From contig NZ_CP094929.1 of NCBI RefSeq assembly GCF_022869165.1, forward strand, positions 930,001-994,000: a stretch of DNA of 64,000 nt, written 5' to 3'. The notes beneath the pieces are model-generated. The model was not told where the DNA came from, searched no databases, and saw only the letters and a program-made list of their open reading frames with translations. Positions 26,823 to 34,735 of the stretch are shown here, piece by piece. The stretch's first letter is position 1, and each line of letters starts with the position of its first letter. The position numbers were made by a program, and so were the translations under genes. The DNA comes from Sphaerochaeta associata (GTDB lineage: Bacteria; Spirochaetota; Spirochaetia; Sphaerochaetales; Sphaerochaetaceae).

Positions 26823-27713
26823 ATGAAGTATCTATCGGTAGTTGAAACTGCGAAGAAATGGAATATGCCAGAGCGCACTGTGCGTAACTACTGCGCAGAG
26901 GGTAAGATTCCTGGAGCATTTCTTACCGGAAAAACATGGAATATTCCAGTTGATGCCGTGAAGCCCGGCAGGATTAATGCCGTTGCAGCCAAACCAAAGT
27001 CGCTGCTGGATAGTCTTAAGGCTGAGCAAGCCGCCAAAACATCAGGTGGTATCTACCACAAGGTGCAGGTTGACCTTACGTATAACTCAAACCACATCGA
27101 AGGAAGCCGCCTGACCCACGAACAGACCCGTTATATTTTCGAAACGAACACCATCGGCTTTTCTACAGGATCCATCAATGTAGACGACATCGTGGAGACT
27201 GCCAACCATTTCAAGTGTATCGATATGATACTAGAGAGAGCAAAATATGCTCTATCTGAGAGTTTTATCAAGGAACTTCACCGTAGTCTGAAAAACGGCA
27301 CCAGCGACTCTCGGCGAAACTGGTTCGTAGTGGGTGGCTACAAGCGTTTGCCCAATGAGGTTGGTGGCAGAGAAACTACCTCTCCTGAAAGAGTATCGGC
27401 AGAAATGCGTGCACTTTTGGAAACATACAATGCCATACAAGAGAAAACACTGGATGACATTATCACTTTCCATGTACGCTTTGAAACCATCCATCCGTTC
27501 CAGGATGGGAACGGTCGCATCGGTCGGCTGATCATGTTCAAGGAATGTCTGGGAAATGACATCGTGCCGTTTATCATTGATGATGCGATGAAGATGTTCT
27601 ATTATCGCGGTCTGCAAGAGTGGAACAGCGAAAAGGGGTATCTCAGAGACACAATCCTTGCAGCTCAGGATGATTTTAAGAAATACCTGGACTATTTCAG
27701 AATTGCGTATTGA
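26823..27713 (+). CDS. Fic-family protein with N-terminal helix-turn-helix
   Basis: The 296-residue protein has the complete Fic motif HPFQDGNGRIGR at residues 224-235, whose histidine drives AMP or other NMP transfer to a target protein. The N-terminal side of the Fic domain carries SNHIEG (89-94), which fits the inhibitory [ST]xxxE[GN] helix of class II Fic proteins. Residues 1-45 (YLSVVETAKKWNMPERTVRN) resemble an excisionase/MerR-type DNA-binding motif. It therefore looks like an autoinhibited AMPylator that may also bind its own promoter. Targets are unknown. It lies in an accessory stretch near a toxin-antitoxin remnant. Confidence 0.87.
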   Translation: MKYLSVVETAKKWNMPERTVRNYCAEGKIPGAFLTGKTWNIPVDAVKPGRINAVAAKPKSLLDSLKAEQAAKTSGGIYHKVQVDLTYNSNHIEGSRLTHEQTRYIFETNTIGFSTGSINVDDIVETANHFKCIDMILERAKYALSESFIKELHRSLKNGTSDSRRNWFVVGGYKRLPNEVGGRETTSPERVSAEMRALLETYNAIQEKTLDDIITFHVRFETIHPFQDGNGRIGRLIMFKECLGNDIVPFIIDDAMKMFYYRGLQEWNSEKGYLRDTILAAQDDFKKYLDYFRIAY

Positions 27714-28203
27714 GTGATGCATCGTACTTGGAAAAAGCGTCTCATGTGTGACTTTGAGGTATTCGATTTCATTGCATAAGCATTGAGAAGTTACTCGATT
27801 AGTAGACCTACTTCTAAACGCTTGGGGATCAGAGTGCATCAAGCACCGTGGCCCGTGAGCTTTTGGCTGCGTCTGAAGCATACTAAAAGCAAACGTTTGT
27901 ATCGGTACTTTCAAGGCACGCTCGTGATTCTGTATTGGATGTGAATGCTCCATTATGCAAAAGTGGTAAACTTACCAGTTTTGTTTTCCAGAAGTACCAG
28001 AGCGCTTCTCTCCATGAGGGTTTTCCTCTGGTTTTGTTCCAATGTTTTTGGACTGGTGAGGACGAGAAAGGCTGTGGATGGTGGATAGCCTGTGAGAAGC
28101 GGTATGGATGGATTTGTGATTGAAAGTAAATGTCTCTTCCATAAAACCCTAGATATCTGAGGGTAAGCTTCTGTGATTGAGCGAAAGGGTAATACTTACC
28201 GGC
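27714..28203. other. 490-base stretch without a convincing gene
   Basis: Both strands carry only short open frames. The longest on the plus strand (27935-28123, 62 codons, Cys- and Trp-rich) lacks a ribosome-binding site and resembles nothing I know. A palindrome AAACGTTT occurs near 27893. The stretch separates the Fic gene from the 3' end of the toxin remnant and may be decayed sequence. Confidence 0.5.
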
Positions 28204-28647
28204 CTAAATTCCAAGCTCCTTATGGAAATACTGCAATGCAGAGTAACGACACCAGGCAGGTATTGGTATCGATGGATTGTTCTGGATGCGTTTCATTTGC
28301 TTACAATATTTCGTTAGAAATCGGACGAAATTTTGTTTGATATCAAAATCATGCTGTTGTAATACTTCAAACTCATGTTGTCGAATTTGAATAGCATTTG
28401 GCTCAAGATAACGTTGAGAATCTGTAATCACTACGGCTTTGTAGAAATCCAATCCAGCATCATTCCCATCAGCCACAAAACAGAACCTACGATCAACAGG
28501 TAAATGAGATCGTAACGGTATTGCAAAGGTGAGATTGTTGATGCTTAAAAGCACCACGTAATAGGGTCATGTCTGTTTATTCAAGATTTCTAGGCAAGTA
28601 TTCTCATGGTCTTTGAAGAATACAGCAGTTAATCGGTAGAATCGCAT
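28204..28647 (-). pseudogene. Type III toxin, TenpN-like, interrupted by an in-frame TGA
   Basis: Read from ATG 28647 (AGAGAG upstream) the frame encodes MRFYRLTAVFFKDHEN and NKQT, then TGA at codon 27 (28569-28567), then continues in the same frame PYYVVLLSINNLTFAIPLRSH, DGNDAGLDFYKAVVI, IRQHEFEVLQQHDFDIKQNF and RYSALQYF to a TAG at 28206-28204. This is the layout of TenpIN/ToxN-type endoribonuclease toxins of about 147 residues. The stop could arise by CGA to TGA, restoring NKQT-R-PYYV. GTG codons at 28557 and 28554 could restart translation but would lose the N-terminal strand. Family call is from memory of TenpN sequences. Upstream lie a hairpin and two repeats, as in type III systems. 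Confidence 0.7.
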
Positions 28648-28663
28648 CTTTCTCTCTTCAGAA

Positions 28664-28694
28664 TAATGCCCCCGTCACCAGGAAGGGGGCATTA
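28664..28694 (-). terminator. Hairpin between antitoxin repeats and toxin gene
   Basis: A perfect 10-bp stem (TAATGCCCCC at 28664-28673 with GGGGGCATTA at 28685-28694) has an 11-base loop. On the minus strand only a weak TTCTG tail follows. In type III toxin-antitoxin loci a leaky terminator in this place sets the ratio of antitoxin RNA to toxin mRNA. Confidence 0.75.
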
Positions 28695-28793
28695 TCGATT
28701 GAGCTTTCTTTTGATTAACGTGGTTGCGCTCTACAAACACATCATCGATTGAGCTTTCTTTTTATTGGTATGGTTGTGCTCTACAACCACTTA
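28694..28793 (-). ncRNA. Type III antitoxin RNA, two 50-nt repeats (TenpI-like)
   Basis: Two tandem units, 28744-28793 and 28694-28743, match at 41 of 50 positions by hand alignment. On the minus strand each forms a stem (GUGGUUGU/ACAACCAU in the first, GUGUUUGU/GCAACCAC in the second) around the loop AGAGC. The loop GAGC is complementary to GCUC in AAAGCUCAAUCGAU near the end of each unit, so each unit can fold as an H-type pseudoknot. Most differences between units lie outside the stem and pseudoknot pairing. This matches antitoxin RNAs of ToxIN/TenpIN type. Confidence 0.72.
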
Positions 28794-28795
28794 CA

Positions 28796-28847
28796 TCTAT
28801 AAGATATATCAGAAAGCACAAAAAGTAAAGGGTATTGAATCTTCAAT
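28796..28847 (-). promoter_or_regulatory. Candidate antitoxin promoter region with palindrome
   Basis: On the minus strand TTTACT (28829-28824) and TATATC (28808-28803) are 15 bases apart, and a second -10-like TATAGA lies at 28801-28796; none is a strong promoter. The palindrome ATTGAATCTTCAAT at 28834-28847 lies just upstream and could bind a regulator. Confidence 0.35.
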
Positions 28848-28907
28848 GAATTGGATGTTTTCCATGATATGAGAGTCTTCAATCGAACGAGAATTGAGAC
28901 GTTATCC

Positions 28908-28942
28908 AAAAAAAAGCAAACCCTTTATAGTAAAAGGTTTGC
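28908..28942 (-). terminator. Rho-independent terminator of left tRNA-Leu
   Basis: On the minus strand GGCAAACC pairs with GGTTTGC (arms at 28936-28942 and 28916-28922) and is followed by eight T residues (28915-28908). It is a textbook terminator seven bases beyond the tRNA 3' end. Confidence 0.85.
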
Positions 28943-28948
28943 CTTAAG

Positions 28949-29032
28949 TGCCCAGAAGAAGACTCGAACTTCCACGAGTGTGACCCCGCTAGGACCTGAA
29001 CCTAGTGCGTCTACCAATTCCGCCATCTGGGC
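28949..29032 (-). tRNA. tRNA-Leu(CAG), left copy
   Basis: The 84-base gene folds as a class II tRNA: acceptor GCCCAGA with TCTGGGC, D arm with AATTGGTAGACGC, anticodon stem CTAGG/CCTAG around TTCAGGT (anticodon CAG), a variable arm and T arm GTTCGAGTC. Discriminator A; CCA is not encoded. It is identical to the copy at 39747-39830. A -10 TATAGT lies at 29047-29042, but the bases 18 upstream (CTTTTT) are a poor -35, unlike the other copy. It starts 24 bases after the stop of the sensor kinase gene on the same strand and may be read from that operon. Confidence 0.95.
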
Positions 29033-29056
29033 GCAGGCACAACTATACACGGGGAT

Positions 29057-30823
29057 TCAGGATGGAAAAAGCGGGAGTGTGATGATCACCACGGTTCCTT
29101 TTCCGATTTTACTCATGAATCGAAGGCCGAAGTAATCCCCATGTGCCAGGCGAATACGTTCATGAATATTCCAAACACCATAACCAGAATGCTCAATGGA
29201 TGTAGACAGCAAGGACTTGATTTTTTCGTTTTGCATACCAACCCCATTGTCAGCAATCGAAATGACCAATGTATCTGCTTTGATTCGCGCCCGAATCCAA
29301 ATTGTTCCTTTTTCATCCTCCCTTTCACGAATGCCATGGAGAATGGCGTTTTCGACGATGGGCTGGAGCATTATTTTAAATACTGTCTGTTCAAGCAATT
29401 CGTCAGAAACTTGGATTTCAAGTTGAATTTTCCCATCGAACCTCATGTTCTGGATTTCTACATACGCTCGAACATGTTCAAGCTCCTGTGAAAGAGGAAC
29501 CATCGTCTGCCCATGCCCTAGACTAAGTTTATAGAACTTGCTCAGCGCCTTTGCCAGCTTCGTTGATTCCTCGTCATGATTTTTCATTGCCTTCCAACTC
29601 ATTAAATCAAGCGTATTGTAAAGGAAATGTGGATCGATCATTGATTGTAATACTTTGAATTCGAGATTTTTTATCTGGTATCCGGATTGGAATTGTTCTT
29701 CCAGCAACCCGCGCAGATTGTTTGCCATGTCATCATAACAAGCAGTAAGTTGGCCTATCTCATCGGTTCCATTGTCCAAAGGTGTTATATCAAATCCCTT
29801 TTTTCTTGAAGACCCGATATGCTCCTGGAGTTTTCTGAGCCTATTTGTTACTGTTTTTGTCGTATAGAGTGAAAGCGGGATGGAAGCTAGAAAGAAAGCG
29901 AGTAGCATCCATACCATTTGTTTTCGATAGGTAGTAGATGCAGAGAGTACTTGATTGGCATCTATCAAACAAACCAGATTCCAATCAGATAGTTCGATTT
30001 CTGTTCCTCCTAAAAAATATGGTTTCCCCTGTACTTCTATGGAATGGAGCGTTCCATTGATGGGTATATGTTCATCTCCGATCAGTTTGGAAATAAATGG
30101 TACATCCATCAGTGAAGCCTCACCTGTGCTGGCAATAATCTCGCCGAAATTATTGAATAATAATGTAGTCGAACCTTTTGAAGCAGCTGTTTGTTCTACG
30201 ATTTCCTGGAACACATATTGAGGTATGTCACCTTTAATTAAGCCGATATACTTATTGATACTATTGAAATCTGGAACACGTTTCACCAAGGATATAGTTT
30301 TAGGAAAGTTGCCTGAAAAAAAAGAAGAAGGGACTAAAATCGTCTTGAACAGTGCAAGACTTTCCATTCTGGCATTCCACTCCTGCTGCCGCTTAATATC
30401 TAGTTTCTGGTAACTCTCAGTTTGGTTGAATGACGAGGGTCCTTCATCCGGATATACTTGCACCGATTGTAACTCGCTGCTGGTGTATGGATTGTAAATG
30501 ATATTGAGAATATCTGTACGCTGGATGAACCAGTTGCCTTCCATCGTTCGATCATAAGAAGAACCTGACTTCAATAATGTTTGCACTGTATCATCAAAAC
30601 TTAGTGTATCCACGATATTGTTCAGAGATGATAGGGTATAATTTAGGAACGCGGCTGATTGTTTCAGCGAACGTTCATTCATATCCAGGGTTTGGATGGT
30701 TGTGGTAACCTTGAACGATCGATAATTGATGAGTGTGATGGCTAGCAAAGGAATGAGCAACATTCCCAAATAGACGAAACCGAGGCGAGTGGCAAATTTG
30801 ATGGGTTTCATTCTCCACCTCAT
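29057..30823 (-). CDS. Sensor histidine kinase, YesM-like
   Basis: The 588-residue protein has a first membrane helix at 15-35, an extracytoplasmic sensor region of about 260 residues, a second helix at 303-320, a HAMP region, and the His_kinase domain with phospho-acceptor His399 in IDPHFLYNTLD, then VENAILHGI and the ISIADNGVGM nucleotide-binding motifs. YesM-type kinases pair with YesN-type regulators to control sugar importers. Its ATG overlaps the TGA of the response-regulator gene. The likely target is the divergent ABC/GH112 operon at 32.4 kb, with the signal a sugar outside the membrane. Confidence 0.93.
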   Translation of the reverse strand: MRWRMKPIKFATRLGFVYLGMLLIPLLAITLINYRSFKVTTTIQTLDMNERSLKQSAAFLNYTLSSLNNIVDTLSFDDTVQTLLKSGSSYDRTMEGNWFIQRTDILNIIYNPYTSSELQSVQVYPDEGPSSFNQTESYQKLDIKRQQEWNARMESLALFKTILVPSSFFSGNFPKTISLVKRVPDFNSINKYIGLIKGDIPQYVFQEIVEQTAASKGSTTLLFNNFGEIIASTGEASLMDVPFISKLIGDEHIPINGTLHSIEVQGKPYFLGGTEIELSDWNLVCLIDANQVLSASTTYRKQMVWMLLAFFLASIPLSLYTTKTVTNRLRKLQEHIGSSRKKGFDITPLDNGTDEIGQLTACYDDMANNLRGLLEEQFQSGYQIKNLEFKVLQSMIDPHFLYNTLDLMSWKAMKNHDEESTKLAKALSKFYKLSLGHGQTMVPLSQELEHVRAYVEIQNMRFDGKIQLEIQVSDELLEQTVFKIMLQPIVENAILHGIREREDEKGTIWIRARIKADTLVISIADNGVGMQNEKIKSLLSTSIEHSGYGVWNIHERIRLAHGDYFGLRFMSKIGKGTVVIITLPLFPS

Positions 30824-32313
30824 TTTTTTACTCCGTCACGATATTGACTCGGTGTCATCCCACAACGAGTCTTGAACATACTGCTCAAGTAATTTGGATC
30901 TGCCATGCCTACCTTGTTGGCAATCTCATATAATCGGAGGTCTGTGGTTCTAAGCAGTTTTTTAGCTTTTTCAAGACGTACATCCATCATGACATTGTTG
31001 ATTGTGGTTCCCGTGTTTTGCTTGAACAGAGAACAAAGGTAATTTTGAGAAAGGTCCGCATGGTCAGCCAATACTTTGATGGATAGATTTTGATCCATGT
31101 AATGCCAGAGAATGTAGTGGATGGTTTCTTTCACTTTGGGGTCGTAGGTATCATTACCAAGCGTGCCGAATACATGCATTCCATAGAGTAACAGTTTCTG
31201 CATTTCTTCCAAGGAATACTCTGCGAAATCTTCAAATCTAAGGCAGTCTTCATTGATTGTCACTTCCATCATCTTCAAATACATCGCATAGAGTTCTTTT
31301 TTCACAATAATAATGTCAGACCATCGCTGCTCTCTGAGTTGGAGAAAAACTGATTGAACCGAGGAGAAACACAATCCAGTGGTTGTAGGTATGAGTTGTG
31401 GTCTGCCTTCATGAACTTTGCACAACAGGGTATCCTCAAATAGTATGGTGCCTTTCTGAACATAGAACCAGAGGGAACAAATTCTCTGAGCTTGCTTCCA
31501 CCCTTGAGGTAATTGGTGTATCGATTGGATTCCAGGGCTTACTCCCACAGATAGAGTTTCTCCTAACTCCAACTCAAGGCTTCGCTTGATAATGCCTATA
31601 TGAGAGACATCCAAGAGCGAGGTCACTAGGGCGATTTCTCCATTGCCAAAGTCAGTTGCCATGTAGTCATGGGAATTGCCAACCACCTCAATATCTTGCA
31701 TGATTCCACACAATGTCTCTAAAAAGGAAGTGTGTTTGTGTGAGTGAAGGCACGAGACTTGATATTTCCCTTCCTCTTTCCAGTCGAAATACAATGGATA
31801 GAACCGCGAGTGTACAAAGCCATATCCACCTTTCTGGGGTTTGAGCAATTCTGTTGCTATCTCCTGTTTTATCAAACGAGAGGCTTTTGCAAGTGAAGAG
31901 AGGGGAAAACCATGGTTTGGGAGATTTTCATCCTGATGGTCGAGCTGCTCGATGATTTTTACCAAAACCGATTTCAATTCCTCGATTTCAATGGGTTTCT
32001 CGACATATTGCTCAACTTTCAAGGTAATTGCTGATTTTAAATACTCTTTGTCTGTATATCCACTGAGGAACACAATTTTACATCGAGGGTATTTGGCCCT
32101 GACATTCATGGCCAATTCAATCCCGTTCATGTGAGGCATTCGTACATCGGAAAGAAGAATATCTACTGGGAGTTCTTCCATTTTTTCTAGTGCATTCAAT
32201 CCATCGGTGGCAGTAAATGATACGGCAAGGTTGAGATCTGCCCAAGGGACAAGATTTGAAAGACTTTCCCGTGTTATCCGTTCATCATCCACAATTCCCA
32301 CCGTATGCTGCAT
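30820..32313 (-). CDS. Response regulator with AraC-type DNA-binding domain, YesN-like
   Basis: The 497-residue protein has a receiver domain at 1-125 (acidic pair at 9-10, phospho-acceptor Asp56 in LLSDVRMP, Lys106 in VEKPIE), a middle region of about 260 residues, and a C-terminal AraC helix-turn-helix pair (IKVLADHADLSQNYLCSLFK and NKVGMADPNYLSSMFK). It is the partner of the YesM-like kinase, with which it overlaps by four bases, and is divergent from the ABC operon 143 bases away. It presumably activates that operon. Confidence 0.93.
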   Translation of the reverse strand: MQHTVGIVDDERITRESLSNLVPWADLNLAVSFTATDGLNALEKMEELPVDILLSDVRMPHMNGIELAMNVRAKYPRCKIVFLSGYTDKEYLKSAITLKVEQYVEKPIEIEELKSVLVKIIEQLDHQDENLPNHGFPLSSLAKASRLIKQEIATELLKPQKGGYGFVHSRFYPLYFDWKEEGKYQVSCLHSHKHTSFLETLCGIMQDIEVVGNSHDYMATDFGNGEIALVTSLLDVSHIGIIKRSLELELGETLSVGVSPGIQSIHQLPQGWKQAQRICSLWFYVQKGTILFEDTLLCKVHEGRPQLIPTTTGLCFSSVQSVFLQLREQRWSDIIIVKKELYAMYLKMMEVTINEDCLRFEDFAEYSLEEMQKLLLYGMHVFGTLGNDTYDPKVKETIHYILWHYMDQNLSIKVLADHADLSQNYLCSLFKQNTGTTINNVMMDVRLEKAKKLLRTTDLRLYEIANKVGMADPNYLSSMFKTRCGMTPSQYRDGVKK

Positions 32314-32400
32314 GGATAGTTGACTCCTTTGACTTTGCTATCAGAAGATTTTCAAGATTATAGTACAATTCTTGCGGTTTTGCGTTAAAAGAATCAACCC

Positions 32401-32406
32401 TATACT
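32401..32406 (+). promoter_or_regulatory. -10-like element of the cassette ABC operon
   Basis: TATACT at 32401-32406 lies 51 bases before the binding-protein start. No good -35 is seen (TTTTGC at 17 bases spacing), as is common for promoters that need an activator such as the YesN-like regulator encoded divergently. Confidence 0.4.
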
Positions 32407-32456
32407 AAGGACGTATTACAAAAGGACGGATGATCAACATCCGAATAGGAGGACTC

Positions 32457-33782
32457 ATGAAAAAGGTATTTCTCGCATTGTTCGTGATTCTGCTCTGTGT
32501 ATCCCCCGTTTTTGCAACGGGTAGCAAGGAAGCGGCAACCACTTCAACCCCCCAAAGTTCCCCAAAAAATGTTTGGGATGGAGACCCAGTTGACTTGAAA
32601 ATGATGGTATTTCCTGCGACTGCAAACTATGAACGCATCAATGCAAATTTCCTGGCAGCAAATCCTGAGATTGACCGTAAGGTGAATATTGAGGTGCAGT
32701 TAGGTGGTAGTGGTGACGGGGACGTTGCGCAGAAACTCCGGCTTGCACTTGCTTCCGGGCAGAATATTCCTGACTTGATTCGTCTCAATTATACCCAGTT
32801 GCCCGAATTCGCAGAAGCCGGTGTGTTGGAAGACATCAGCGCCTACATCAAGCCGTATGAAGATTCCATCATCGATGCTGCAAAGACCGTGATGCAATAC
32901 AAAGGCACTTATTATGCCTTTCCAAGGGAAATCAAACCCAAGGTATGGTTCTATCGCAAGGATATCTTCGATGCAGTGGGTATTGATCCCTACCAGGTGA
33001 AAACTCTCGATGAGTTCATCGCTGCTGGCGAGAAAATCCAGGCAAAGTACCCCAATGCGCATATGGAAAATTTCAATATTCCTGCTCGCAGTTACGATTT
33101 AATGATGCTTCTCAGTGGCACTGATGGCTCATTCTGCAGCGAGAAGGGTGAATATGACTTGGCCTCTGATCCCGATGTGAAATTGACCTTTGAACGTATC
33201 AAGAAATTGAATACATCCAAGGTGAACAGCACTGTCGCGGAATGGAGTGCAGACTGGAAACCCGCTTTCAATAGTGGAGAGTTGGTCAGTCAGCTTATTG
33301 GCGGTTGGTTCAAGACTGATTTTATGAATTTCGGACTTACCGAACAACAGGGCAAGTGGGCCATCGCTCCATGGCCGGAAGAAATCCGTTATGGTTCCGA
33401 CGCTGGTGGAGCTATTTGGGTTGTTCCCAAGGCTTCCAAGAACAAGGAAGTTGCTGCATCCTATATTGCAAAGCTTTGTTTTGATCTGGATGCCTCGAAG
33501 ATTATCTTTGATGAGACCGGTATCATACCAGCCCTCAAGACTGCAAAAGACGATCCGTACTTTAATGCTCCTCACAAGTTTTACGCTACGAGTCTTGGCC
33601 CTGTGAACTTTGAGACCCTGGGGTATCTGAAGGTTTATCCTTTCACCCCAGCCTCAACTCAGGAAATCACCATTGCCCTTCAGTATTTAGATGAGTACCT
33701 CAAGGGAAAGATGACCGTTGATGAAGCGCTTGCTGCAGCACAGAAAGATATGATCAACCAGATTGGCAATCCCTTCAAATAA
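32457..33782 (+). CDS. Sugar ABC transporter substrate-binding protein
   Basis: The 441-residue protein has a classic signal peptide (MKKVFLALFVILLCVSPVFA, then TGSKEA) and a family 1 solute-binding fold (RLALASGQNIPDLIRL, NSGELVSQLIGGWF, APWPEEIRYGSDAGGAIWV). No lipobox cysteine at the cleavage site. ATG 32457 has AGGAGG five bases upstream. Heads an operon with two permeases, an aldolase, an aldo/keto reductase and a GH112 phosphorylase, so the ligand is probably a galactosyl disaccharide. Confidence 0.92.
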   Translation: MKKVFLALFVILLCVSPVFATGSKEAATTSTPQSSPKNVWDGDPVDLKMMVFPATANYERINANFLAANPEIDRKVNIEVQLGGSGDGDVAQKLRLALASGQNIPDLIRLNYTQLPEFAEAGVLEDISAYIKPYEDSIIDAAKTVMQYKGTYYAFPREIKPKVWFYRKDIFDAVGIDPYQVKTLDEFIAAGEKIQAKYPNAHMENFNIPARSYDLMMLLSGTDGSFCSEKGEYDLASDPDVKLTFERIKKLNTSKVNSTVAEWSADWKPAFNSGELVSQLIGGWFKTDFMNFGLTEQQGKWAIAPWPEEIRYGSDAGGAIWVVPKASKNKEVAASYIAKLCFDLDASKIIFDETGIIPALKTAKDDPYFNAPHKFYATSLGPVNFETLGYLKVYPFTPASTQEITIALQYLDEYLKGKMTVDEALAAAQKDMINQIGNPFK

Positions 33783-33793
33783 GCAACAATGCT

Positions 33794-33822
33794 CCTTGGC
33801 CAGTGGGTTACTCTGGCCAAGG
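33794..33822 (+). terminator. Intercistronic hairpin after the second binding-protein gene
   Basis: A perfect 10-bp stem (CCTTGGCCAG at 33794-33803 with CTGGCCAAGG at 33813-33822) and nine-base loop lies 11 bases after the binding-protein stop. Position and strength mirror the hairpin at 20418-20454. No T-tract beyond CTCTT, so it likely stabilises or attenuates rather than ends the message. Confidence 0.65.
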
Positions 33823-33853
33823 GGACTCTTCTCGGTTCCTGGAGATGTATTTC

Positions 33854-34735
33854 ATGGCAATACGAATAAAAAATGGGATGAAAGGGGAGAGACAGTGGAC
33901 TCCGTATTTGTTCATCCTGCCCTTTCTGGTTTCCTATGCATTATTTTTTATCTACCCCGCAGTCTATTCGCTGGCGTTGAGTTTTTTTCGGTACAAGGGT
34001 TATGGCAAAGCTTCTTTCATAGGTTTCAACAATTACAAGAATCTATTGACGTACCGCACGCTGTGGATGTGCTTGGGCAATACTCTGTTTTACTTCATTG
34101 CCAGCTTTATTCCTGTCATGATTGTTTCCTTCTCCCTCGCTCTGATTGTACGTTCAAAGCTGGTTCGTAAATGGCAAAGCCTATACAAGCCAATAATTTT
34201 CCTTCCTCAAGTGTGTGCAGTTGTTGCAAGCAGCCTATGTTTCAAGATAATTTTTGGTGATCGAGTGGGAGTTTTCAGCCAACTGGCCGGTCACCCGATT
34301 CCCTTCCTCTCCGATAACACTCTTATGAAATGGGTTGTAGTGGTACTCTTGACTTGGAGAGGCATCGGTTGGTACTTCATCATTTTTCTCTCGGGTTTGA
34401 CGACAATCAGTGATGAAATTACTGAAGCTGCCACCATCGATGGTGCAGGCCCTATTGCAACAATATTCTCAATTGTAATTCCGATGATGAAACCAACCTT
34501 CATGCTTGCGTTCATCACCAATGCCATCGGTTCATTGAAAATTTATACGGAACCGAATCTGCTGCTTGCGTTGAACTACGATCCACCGATGCAAGTAGCC
34601 CCATACATCAACCTCATCATCAACAGCATGGGCGGCGGGCAGTTCGGTATGGCAAGCGCAGCGGGCTGGATTCTTGTTGTGGTCATTCTGATTCTGACTC
34701 TTTTTCAGTTGAATTTGTTTCAAGGAGATGAATGA
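33854..34735 (+). CDS. Sugar ABC transporter permease, MalF-like
   Basis: The 293-residue protein has six predicted membrane helices and the EAA-type loop (DEITEAATIDGAGPIATIFS, then IVIPMMK). ATG 33854 lies nine bases after GGAG; ATG 33845 is too close to it. It overlaps the next permease gene by four bases. The pair forms the membrane channel of an importer that lacks its own ATPase gene. Confidence 0.9.
   Translation: MAIRIKNGMKGERQWTPYLFILPFLVSYALFFIYPAVYSLALSFFRYKGYGKASFIGFNNYKNLLTYRTLWMCLGNTLFYFIASFIPVMIVSFSLALIVRSKLVRKWQSLYKPIIFLPQVCAVVASSLCFKIIFGDRVGVFSQLAGHPIPFLSDNTLMKWVVVVLLTWRGIGWYFIIFLSGLTTISDEITEAATIDGAGPIATIFSIVIPMMKPTFMLAFITNAIGSLKIYTEPNLLLALNYDPPMQVAPYINLIINSMGGGQFGMASAAGWILVVVILILTLFQLNLFQGDE

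Larger units (their letters stand above)
28894..29047. repeat. 154-bp direct repeat, left copy, containing tRNA-Leu
   Basis: This block matches 39692-39845 over 154 positions. It covers a tRNA-Leu gene, its terminator and nine bases plus a -10 element upstream of it. The only differences I see are a few bases in the terminator loop and next to the tRNA 3' end. The two copies bracket a 10.6-kb cassette of sugar-use genes. Possible integration scar, or recombination product. Confidence 0.85.

Noticed and set aside
27935-28123. Small Cys/Trp-rich ORF on the plus strand, briefly considered as a HipA-like remnant
   Set aside because: No ribosome-binding site and no convincing motif; random open frames of this size are common here.
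28204-28557. A 117-residue gene starting at GTG 28557
   Set aside because: The frame continues upstream through a single TGA to ATG 28647 with family-like sequence on both sides, so it is better read as the 3' part of a nonsense-mutated toxin gene.
28694-28793. Possible CRISPR repeats
   Set aside because: Only two adjacent 50-base units with no unique spacers and no cas genes; the structure fits a type III antitoxin RNA.
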